Origin: Lineolata rhizophorae
Lineage: Eukaryota; Ascomycota; Dothideomycetes; Lineolatales; Lineolataceae
Assembly (NCBI GenBank): GCA_010093515.1
Contig: MU001688.1
Span: 598,223-662,222 of the forward strand
Reading direction: 5' to 3'
DNA length: 64,000 nucleotides
Part shown: positions 57,459 through 64,000 of the stretch, piece after piece
How positions within the stretch are numbered: the stretch's first letter is position 1
Layout of the letters: every line of letters begins with the position of its first letter
Program-made: the position numbers and the translations under genes
The notes under the pieces: model-generated
Told to the model about the DNA's origin: nothing
The model's database searches: none
What the model saw: the letters and a program-made list of their open reading frames with translations, nothing else

Positions 57459-58506
57459 AGTAGGATCGGGCGAGAACTGGGAAAACTTGGGTGCATGCAT
57501 GAGGAGTTAGGTTTGGTTGTAGTGTAAATGAAGCGGATTTTGAATTACTGTTTTATGTGTCTCAAGGGTTTTTGGGCGGTGGGGCTGAAGTGGTTGGCGG
57601 GTTCGATTGGCCTTTGTGAAGAAAGCCCCATGGAGAGTTCTCCACGCAATGCTTATAATGGGCTTTGTGTTTAGTACATGTGATAGTGTAGAGGTGAAAT
57701 ACTCACGTGTAGGTGATATCGTTCACCAGGCCACGGTTCAGTATTGGACTCGTGTTGGCTAAGATGGCCAGCATATGGCTACGCGCTACCACCACTTCCG
57801 CCTTTCTTGTCCGGCTACAACCACGTATAACGCGGCCCGACTGCCTAGTCGTAGTCAGTTCTTAGATACGTTACTGAATGAGCTATTATTTTGGTAGCTG
57901 AATCTCTTACACTCGACTAGTTGCGGCCTATCCAGAGTATAGTACGGCCGCATCAATCTGGGTGAGGGAGTAATTCGCATAAACTTTGTCTTTCCTATTT
58001 GGAGGGTGGTGGCTTAGAGGTGTAATAGAGGATGGAGTTTATAAAATTACTTCTGTGTATTTGTCTATTGCAATTGCGCTGGTAAAGGCTCTAGATAGCT
58101 AGGTAGACGAAGGACCTCCTATGGGGTGGGTGTAAAGGGTCTAGACGTACTTATTAAGCAATTCTATATGTATGTATGTATGTATGTAAATTCTATTATG
58201 GCCATGCACCATCGAGGGTATGGGCCGTTACTAGGTGCTAGCTAAATACATCTTGCCACTTCCGCACCAGCTCCAGTTCAGAAGCCAACTATGAGAACTG
58301 CTCATCCATTACCTAACGCCATGCTCAACTAAGGAAATAAACGAGAGTGATACGTTACCGTCAAATTGTGGCACGTCGGGGTTTAGAGGCGAGCCAGGGA
58401 GTATTTATAAGGCCTCGTGTCCGCAGGGCAATTCCAGCGTCGTGCGCTTCTTAATTGGCGACGCACCAGTGGAGGCACGTGTGGAGGAGGCTCGCAGTAT
58501 ATTCGA
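57459..58506. other. AT-rich flank between nur1 and the LINE
   Basis: No gene is supported. It holds the nur1 3' flank and, on the LINE side, the element's probable 3' untranslated region (minus strand, below 58,507). A (TATG)n tract at 58167-58188 could be the LINE tail. The LINE end and its target duplication cannot be fixed by eye. Confidence 0.5.
58167..58188 (-). repeat. (CATA)n microsatellite, possible LINE 3' tail
   Basis: Five copies of TATG plus TA on the plus strand, so CATA repeats in the sense of the LINE, 319 bp after the ORF2 stop. Some non-LTR elements end in short tandem repeats, so this may mark the 3' end; it may also be an ordinary microsatellite. Confidence 0.35.
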
Positions 58507-61500
58507 TTAGAAGGTGAGTGAGGGAATCCTCAAGAGTAGTCGCTCGTTGATCTCAGCTTCTGCGTTGGCTGCGTCCTGTTTACATGGCTGAAGGCGTCCA
58601 GTGTCCTTTGCGAATTGGATCGTGGCCTTGACCACATTAATATCTGGCTTCCAGTGTTCGATTGGGCCGTCGATGTTCACGCCTCCCTCATGTCTGCTTG
58701 AATAGCCCCCTAGTGCATACGACAGGTCTCCAAATCGGTCTCCATGCTGCTGCCTCAATTTCGTTCTCTGCTGCGCCCACCTCCTGCAGGAGAAGAGGAA
58801 GTGCGGTATTGATTCTGTGAGCCCGCAGTCGCAGGCCGCCGTCTCAGACGCGTTGATCTTGTGGAGGTATTCCTTCAGAAACGACTTGCCCGTCCGTAGC
58901 TGCGCGAGGATGGCAGCTTCCGAGCTGACCAGCTGCTGGTACAGCTTCGCGGCTTTGCCTAGATGCAGTGCTGCATCAATCTTTCTTGTAAACCTGCCGG
59001 TGTTTGGTCTTCCTGCCAAGAGCGGTCCTGCCGTTATGCCGGCCTTCTCAAGGGCTTGCGTCACGAGATACCATGGACGGCCATCTCTCTGCAGTGGCTC
59101 CTCGCTCTCTGATCTCGTCGCTGCTTTGGCGAGCCTGTCGGCCTCCTCGTTTCCTCTGAATCCTGCGTGACTAGGGACCCAGTACAATGTGACATTGCTC
59201 AGCCAGAGCTTCTTAGTGATCTCGGCCACCACTTCCTGGCAGGCTCCCGCTCTCCAGCTGCATAGCGACTGCAGCGCCGACTTCGAGTCAGAGAATATTC
59301 GTATTCTCGAGGTATGTGTTGGAGAACCGCCTTGGTCACTAGCCATGCACGCCGGGCCCCACGGCCAGTTGGCTGCCTCGCTGATCGCAAGGAGTTCTGT
59401 AAGGTGAGCGTCGGCCTGGGTGGAACTTGCTACCGTCTTCGAGACTGATGCTCTCGATGGCGTAGCATACACTCCAACCCCTGCCCTGCCGTTTCGCACC
59501 GATGCATCGACATATATGTCAACCTGCCCGGGTTCGTACTCTTCGATAATAGCTTGCGCATGCTCTTTGTCCTCACATATCACAACGTCGGGTCTAGGTA
59601 CCCACGGCGGACACGCATATGGTTTGACCTCTAGCAGCCCGTCCACCTGGACACCTTCGCACATTATGGCCGTCCTCTGGAGCGGCGAACGGTGTCGTCT
59701 GCAGATCCTCTGCCTTCGGATCATCCAGTGCGGATGCGATTGGCCCAGCTTGTGAATCGACACCCAGAACGCGATGGCCTGGTTGCGTAACCTCTGTTCG
59801 AGAGGGAGCAGGCCAGCTTCCGCCTCCGCGATCGACCGGGCGACCGTGCGGAATCCTCTGATGACCGCTTGCGCTGTGATCCTCTGCGCCTGCTGGAGGA
59901 GCTGCATCAGCTCGTACGTTGCGAGCGGGTACCATATCGGCGACGCGTAGTCTGCTACCGGCAGCACCGAGCTCTTGGCCAGCTGCTTGACACTCTTTGG
60001 CTGGAGTCCCTTCAATCTGCGCAGGGCGAGCGCTACCTTGGTGGCCTTGCCTGCCTTATCCGCTAGATGTGCCTTGAATCGCAGCTCTTTGTCCAGTGTT
60101 ACCCCAAGGATCTTGACTTTCTCTACCGGGGAGATCTCTCTGCCTTTGAATTGCAGCGGCGTGGTGCTGTCTCTTCCCGCATCTCTGTACCTGGTGAGGT
60201 GGATAAACGACGTCTTTTCTGCTTCGAACTTGGCGCCGCTGGTCCGTTCCCACTTCTCGAGCATTGGTATAATCTCGTCCTGGATGGCCTGGGTGTTTTC
60301 TTCCGCTGAAGAGCCTACGACCCATGCCGAATAATCGTCGACGAAGGCCATAGAACTGCCGTTCCTTGGTGCGCTTTGCACAAGATCCGCGTTAAAGAAT
60401 AGGAAGAGTATTGGAGCCAGCGCTGATCCCTGCGGGAGGCCCGCTTGCGGGAGATCCTGCACCTCTGATGTGAACTTGTTGACGAGAATGCAGGCTCGCC
60501 GATTCGTGCAAAAGTCCTGCACCCACCGCACTATCGTCTCGGGGATCTGTCGCTGCCGTAGCCTCCTGATTTCCGGCTCTGTGGCCACGTTGTTGTACGC
60601 GCCTTTGACATCAAACGACACGAGAGACAGCGTCTTCTTTCCTCTCCAAGCTTTAAACACATCCTCGCAGAGGTACGATAGCGCATGTGTTGTCGACCTC
60701 TGCTTCCTGGCCCCGAAGTGTGTCTTGGGCAGTAGACTGAATTCCTCTACCAAGTATGCGATCCTCTCCGCCACTAGCGACTCTAGCGCCTTCCCTAGTG
60801 TCGGGAGGAGGGAGATCGGCCTGTAGTTGTTTGCTATCGTGTAATCCTTCCGCTTCGGTTTCTGCAGCGGCACAATCTTCGCGATCTTCCATTCTCGCGG
60901 CACCTTTCCTGTCTCGAGCGACTTGGCGAAGAGCGACATAATCTCATCGTCCAGGACGGGCCACATCTCCCTCCACACACGTGCTGGAAGGTTGTCTCTT
61001 CCAGGTGCCTTGTCCGGGCTGGCCCGGAACACCGCTGTCCTGACCTCATGTTTGGCGATGGGTTCCCACGGCAGCTGGTTGTAGCTGGTCGAAGCTTCTT
61101 CCTCTTGTTCGCATGGCGGAGGAGCCGGGAAGAATGCCTGGAGCAGTTCTCTGGCGATATCATAGTTTTCTGTGACGAAGCACCCCTCTGCGTCTGATTT
61201 CTTGATTGGCGGCACTCTAGCGAACGAAGCAGTCGCCTGCGAGTCCAGGTACTTGGCCGCTTTCCATACATTGTCGCTATTGTCGAGGAATTCGTCCCAG
61301 TGCAGCTTCCTATGTCGCCGGATCGTTCGGTGGAAGAGCCTCTTCGCTCGTGTTGCCGTGCTGCGTAGCTCTGCATCCTCTCTCCCCTGCCGCCGCATTG
61401 CGCATGCTCGATTCCTCCAGTAAGTGTACGATTTCCTCAGCGCCGTAAGGTCCTCATTCCACCATCTCTTCGTGTACGGCGACGGCTTGGCCCGAGGACA

Positions 61501-62412
61501 GTGTGCCTCGAGGGCTGTGTTAACCCATCGGTTAAGACAGCCAACCATCTCGTCGACATCGTTAGTTGGGTACCCCGCCTCTTTCTGTCGCTCCACCGCT
61601 TCTCGAATCCTATCCCATGGCGCATTCTTAAACAGCAGTCTTTCTTGGCTCTCCTGCCTATCTATATCGACCCAGAAACTGGTACGGATCGCCCTATGAT
61701 CCGACCCGTACTCATGCTCCCAGATCGAACACTTGGCCAGGTCCCTCGTTAGGCCAGGAGTTGCAAGCATCAGGTCGATTGTGGACATGCGTCCCGCATC
61801 GCTCACGAACGTGATAAGCCCCGCAGGGAGGAGGCTTTGGAGCGACAGCTCCGCCATAAAGTCGACGATCGGCGCGCTCTCTTCCTGGCTCAGCGCGCTG
61901 CTGATGTTGCTGCCTCCCCACAGCGGATTGTGTCGATTGAAGTCGCCTGCAATTACTACTTCCGTGTGTGGATCGCGCAGAAGCTCGTTTTGAACCAGTC
62001 CGTTGATTGTCTCCAGCCTGCTGGCAAGCTCGTCCAAGTTCTCTTCCTTGGTTCTCCTCGAACAAAGGTCTGGAATGTATACTGATACGATCATAAACCT
62101 TCTTTGGCCGACCTGTGTCGTCACTGCCGTGATGTCCGCTGAATCTGCCTGCAGCTGAGTAACTGCCAGCTCTCTAGACGCCCAAATGCACGATCTAATG
62201 TACGGGCGGCGCTGTCTTCTGCCATTCGGGATGAATGTCGTCCATCGCGGATTTGTCCCTGTTATTTTCACCTCCCCTTCTACCAACAGACACCTAGGCT
62301 CCTGGCTTAGAATGAAATGAAAGTCTTTGAGCGCCGCATCGTTGTGCAGCGCGTGCTGTGCCTCCCTACTCTTCTTTAAATTCACCTGAAGGATGCGGAG
62401 TTCTCTACTCAT
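58507..62412 (-). CDS. LINE ORF2: endonuclease, reverse transcriptase, RNase H
   Basis: 1301 residues. The apurinic-type endonuclease (1-230) opens LRILQVNLKKSREAQHAL and carries VIAGDFNRHNPLWGG and the GSDHRAI motif. The reverse transcriptase (about 470-760) shows GRDNLPARVW, RPISLLPTLGKALE, VSFDVKGAYNNV, GLPQGSALAPILFLFFNADL and the catalytic FVDDY near residues 686-690. RNase H (about 960-1100) keeps its acidic set: YVDASV, TELLAI, SDSKSAL and EEADRLAKAA. A CDCG...HFLFSC zinc-like motif follows. All catalytic motifs look intact. Translation probably starts by reinitiation at ATGAGTAG, where the ORF1 stop overlaps the start. Confidence 0.95.
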   Translation of the reverse strand: MSRELRILQVNLKKSREAQHALHNDAALKDFHFILSQEPRCLLVEGEVKITGTNPRWTTFIPNGRRQRRPYIRSCIWASRELAVTQLQADSADITAVTTQVGQRRFMIVSVYIPDLCSRRTKEENLDELASRLETINGLVQNELLRDPHTEVVIAGDFNRHNPLWGGSNISSALSQEESAPIVDFMAELSLQSLLPAGLITFVSDAGRMSTIDLMLATPGLTRDLAKCSIWEHEYGSDHRAIRTSFWVDIDRQESQERLLFKNAPWDRIREAVERQKEAGYPTNDVDEMVGCLNRWVNTALEAHCPRAKPSPYTKRWWNEDLTALRKSYTYWRNRACAMRRQGREDAELRSTATRAKRLFHRTIRRHRKLHWDEFLDNSDNVWKAAKYLDSQATASFARVPPIKKSDAEGCFVTENYDIARELLQAFFPAPPPCEQEEEASTSYNQLPWEPIAKHEVRTAVFRASPDKAPGRDNLPARVWREMWPVLDDEIMSLFAKSLETGKVPREWKIAKIVPLQKPKRKDYTIANNYRPISLLPTLGKALESLVAERIAYLVEEFSLLPKTHFGARKQRSTTHALSYLCEDVFKAWRGKKTLSLVSFDVKGAYNNVATEPEIRRLRQRQIPETIVRWVQDFCTNRRACILVNKFTSEVQDLPQAGLPQGSALAPILFLFFNADLVQSAPRNGSSMAFVDDYSAWVVGSSAEENTQAIQDEIIPMLEKWERTSGAKFEAEKTSFIHLTRYRDAGRDSTTPLQFKGREISPVEKVKILGVTLDKELRFKAHLADKAGKATKVALALRRLKGLQPKSVKQLAKSSVLPVADYASPIWYPLATYELMQLLQQAQRITAQAVIRGFRTVARSIAEAEAGLLPLEQRLRNQAIAFWVSIHKLGQSHPHWMIRRQRICRRHRSPLQRTAIMCEGVQVDGLLEVKPYACPPWVPRPDVVICEDKEHAQAIIEEYEPGQVDIYVDASVRNGRAGVGVYATPSRASVSKTVASSTQADAHLTELLAISEAANWPWGPACMASDQGGSPTHTSRIRIFSDSKSALQSLCSWRAGACQEVVAEITKKLWLSNVTLYWVPSHAGFRGNEEADRLAKAATRSESEEPLQRDGRPWYLVTQALEKAGITAGPLLAGRPNTGRFTRKIDAALHLGKAAKLYQQLVSSEAAILAQLRTGKSFLKEYLHKINASETAACDCGLTESIPHFLFSCRRWAQQRTKLRQQHGDRFGDLSYALGGYSSRHEGGVNIDGPIEHWKPDINVVKATIQFAKDTGRLQPCKQDAANAEAEINERLLLRIPSLTF

Positions 62413-63706
62413 GTTGTTGGCGTGAGAGAATCCTGGCCTTCTGTCTCCTGTATTCCGGGCACTCTCGATGTGAGGCCCGGTGCGGGCCCTGACAATTCAC
62501 ACACCGCAGGTTAACCGTCTCGCACCGGAGATGGCCCTCCTGTCCACACATATCGCATGTCTCCGGTCGCATGCAGTCTCTAGCTCGGTGCCCGAACCTT
62601 CTGCATTTGAAGCAAGCCACCGGGGTGCGTCGCTCTTCGAACGGCGACACGATGATTCCTCCTCCGCCGAAAGTTATGCTCTCCGACCTCAGCAGCTTCT
62701 CCGCGTCCTCCTTCGTCGCCACTTTGATAACCACCGACGCGTGCTGCCCGCTAGGCCTTGGTCGTCCGAGCCATCTCATCGTACACACCTCCACCCCGTT
62801 CTCCGCCCCGAAGCGCTCCATGGCCGACTTGCTGACTTTCCCGCTGTCGATATCCATCACCAGAGGGACTTCGATCCAGTCCGCTTTGACCGCGTACCAC
62901 TTTGGTCCGACAAGCCTGGCCCCGGGGATGTGCGGTTCCAGCCAGTGAGCGGTTGTCTGCCGGAACGCGGCCTCCTTGTCCTTTTCTACCGAGAATTTGA
63001 TGACGCTTGCCTTATCGTCCGCTCGCCATACTCGGAAGTCATGTAGAGTAGTCCCGGTGAGCCTTTCGACCCCCTCCATGCCTTGTACAATGGTTTGTTT
63101 TGCCACCTCGGTTGTCGCCAACTTTACTACCGCTCCCTCTTCCGCTCGGCTGACATCAACCACCAACTGGCGGTTGGGCTCCTTGCGTGTGTTCCCGGTG
63201 CGTGCTGTTCGCGAGAGAGTTGTCCCTGATCCTCCTACGCCTCCGCTGGCCACTACCGATGCCCATGATTGTGTTGACGGAGGCGATGCCGAGAGGGTGT
63301 CAAGCTGCGTTCGGAGGGAACGGATCTCCTCCTGGAGTTCGGTGTTTTGGCTCTTGAGAGTCTGCTGTTCTAATTTGATCTCTGCGAGGTCGGTTCTGAC
63401 ACTTTCGATGATGTTATTCTGGTTCGTGATGATGCTGCTCTGCTGTGCAATTGTCTCTTTTAGGTTCGCAATGAGCGCCGCAACTTCTTCTAGGTTCGTG
63501 TCTCTTCCTTCGCGTCCAAGGGGGTTGACCGTGATTATGGATAGTCCGTCCTGTGTTGACCTCGGCGCCGTTGCTCGTGTTTTAAGTGAGTGCTGAGCCT
63601 CGAGAACTTTCGCGCTTGGCTTCCTTGTACGGCCTTTTGTTGGTGCGGCTGGCGGAGCCGTAGCTGGTGGTGTTGAAGGCACGCGTCCTGGTGTTGAGGC
63701 GGCCAT
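62405..63706 (-). CDS. LINE ORF1: gag-like RNA-binding protein
   Basis: 433 residues. A basic Pro/Ala/Thr-rich N-terminus is followed by a coiled coil (about 75-140: EEVAALIANLKETIAQQ, then IKLEQQTLKSQNTELQEEI). A central RRM-like region has RWLGRPRPSGQHASVVIKVA. Three zinc knuckles lie near residues 370-425: CFKCRRFGHRARDC (CX2CX4HX4C), CDMCGQEGHLRC and CVNCQGPHRASHREC. ORF1 proteins of this type coat the element RNA. The stop codon lies inside ATGAGTAG, which starts ORF2. Confidence 0.93.
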   Translation of the reverse strand: MAASTPGRVPSTPPATAPPAAPTKGRTRKPSAKVLEAQHSLKTRATAPRSTQDGLSIITVNPLGREGRDTNLEEVAALIANLKETIAQQSSIITNQNNIIESVRTDLAEIKLEQQTLKSQNTELQEEIRSLRTQLDTLSASPPSTQSWASVVASGGVGGSGTTLSRTARTGNTRKEPNRQLVVDVSRAEEGAVVKLATTEVAKQTIVQGMEGVERLTGTTLHDFRVWRADDKASVIKFSVEKDKEAAFRQTTAHWLEPHIPGARLVGPKWYAVKADWIEVPLVMDIDSGKVSKSAMERFGAENGVEVCTMRWLGRPRPSGQHASVVIKVATKEDAEKLLRSESITFGGGGIIVSPFEERRTPVACFKCRRFGHRARDCMRPETCDMCGQEGHLRCETVNLRCVNCQGPHRASHRECPEYRRQKARILSRQQHE

Positions 63707-63760
63707 CTATTGGTGTATCCACGGGGTAGGTACTGTTTTCTCTTAGAGATAACGTGTAGT

Positions 63761-63794
63761 ACCCCCTGGTCGGTCAGACCCCCTGGTCGGTCAG
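63761..63794 (+). repeat. Tandem 17-bp repeat at the transposon edge
   Basis: Two perfect, directly adjacent copies of ACCCCCTGGTCGGTCAG (63761-63777 and 63778-63794). They lie 36 bp before the transposase ATG, preceded by GTAGT. They may be terminal or subterminal transposase-binding repeats of the pogo-like element; the partner end is outside the window. Confidence 0.8.
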
Positions 63795-63829
63795 CTTCCA
63801 TCATCACCACCACAAATCCTCCACCACCA

Positions 63830-64000
63830 ATGCCCCAGGACGCGTCAAAAGAAGCCAGAATCAACCTGGCCATCAAATCCATCGAAAAAGGCGATTTTCC
63901 GAGTGTCAGGGCTGCTGCCAAAGCCCTGGGCCTGAACTTCGACACCCTCCGACGCAGGATTGCTAGACGGCCCTCTCGAGCCGACCGAGCAGCCAAAGAT
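63830..64000 (+). CDS. Pogo/Fot1-like transposase, N-terminus only
   Basis: 57 codons are visible before the window ends. The sequence begins MPQDASKEARINLAIKSI and continues RAAAKALGLNFDTLRRRI, the helix-turn-helix (pipsqueak/CENP-B-like) that opens fungal pogo-family transposases. The catalytic DDE region would lie beyond the window. No stop or frameshift is seen in this part. Confidence 0.8.
   Translation, partial: MPQDASKEARINLAIKSIEKGDFPSVRAAAKALGLNFDTLRRRIARRPSRADRAAKD

Larger units (their letters stand above)
58507..63706 (-). mobile_element. Tad-like non-LTR retrotransposon (LINE), both ORFs open
   Basis: The coding span of a LINE on the minus strand. ORF1 (gag-like, zinc knuckles) and ORF2 (endonuclease, reverse transcriptase, RNase H, terminal zinc motif) overlap by 8 nt. 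This order is characteristic of the fungal Tad1 clade. No stop or frameshift interrupts either ORF, so this copy may be recent. The outer ends are not resolved: the 3' end lies somewhere below 58,507, perhaps at the CATA tract, and the 5' end lies between 63,707 and the pogo-like element at about 63,760. Confidence 0.92.
63758..64000 (+). mobile_element. Partial pogo/Fot1-like DNA transposon (left end)
   Basis: The element is truncated by the window. The left boundary is approximate, placed where TAGTACCCCC begins and the 17-bp repeats start. The element carries the transposase start at 63830. It abuts the LINE, whose ORF1 ATG is only about 50 bp away. Confidence 0.65.

Noticed and set aside
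57590-57620. GGGTTCGATTGG resembling a tRNA B box
   Set aside because: No A box or foldable cloverleaf lies at the right distance upstream.

Overview
The window is nuclear DNA from a filamentous ascomycete (Pezizomycotina; class not resolved). The evidence is short introns of about 50-250 bp with GTRNGT-type donors and CTRAC-like branch sites, GC-rich coding sequence, AT-richer intergenic stretches, fungal families such as DUF8035 and Nur1, and a Tad-like LINE. Genes are monocistronic and lie on both strands. I found 17 host protein-coding genes, one intact-looking non-LTR retrotransposon (two ORFs) and the start of a pogo/Fot1-like DNA transposon cut by the right edge. I saw no tRNA, rRNA or CRISPR array. 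Exon limits were joined by hand from splice signals plus frame and family continuity; no transcript evidence was available.

Layout. 1-3 kb: GC-rich DNA without a supported gene, ending in a cluster of CCTCGG motifs. 3-6 kb: fox2, the peroxisomal multifunctional beta-oxidation enzyme with a C-terminal SKL. 6.8-9.4 kb: orc4 (minus). 10.5-12.6 kb: a Cys-rich single-pass surface protein (minus). 14.0-15.0 kb: a membrane-anchored double-psi beta-barrel protein (minus). 17.8-19.9 kb: a DUF8035 protein. 20.8-22.3 kb: arv1. 22.9-23.5 kb: vma9, a four-exon gene with an 11-nt first coding exon. 23.8-24.4 kb: a conserved-looking hypothetical (minus). 25.1-26.0 kb: mrp21, the mitochondrial ribosomal protein bS21m (minus). 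26.6-29.5 kb: an RBM25-like splicing factor with RRM and PWI domains. 30.9-31.4 kb: a small hypothetical.

Right half. 31.4-35.5 kb: a gene-poor block that changes from AT-rich to GC-rich near 32.9 kb. 35.6-37.2 kb: a secreted sorbosone/glucose dehydrogenase-like propeller. 37.6-39.3 kb: cystathionine beta-lyase (minus). 41.6-45.5 kb: a 1271-residue Ser/Thr-rich secreted protein built on about 27 copies of an SCTK-type repeat. 46.4-47.0 kb: vma7. 47.4-49.2 kb: a DHCR24-like FAD oxidoreductase (minus). 50.3-55.1 kb: nup170 (minus), divergent from nur1 at 55.8-57.5 kb. 58.5-63.7 kb: the LINE (minus). 63.83 kb to the end: the transposase start.

Functional links. Most genes are housekeeping: lipid metabolism (fox2, arv1, the DHCR24-like enzyme), V-ATPase (subunits e and F), nuclear periphery (nup170 with nur1), replication licensing (orc4), RNA splicing (RBM25) and sulfur amino acids (cystathionine beta-lyase). 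The least explained items are the Cys-punctuated repeat protein, the type II membrane DPBB protein, the in-frame optional introns of the splicing factor, and the tight LINE/pogo junction at the right edge.
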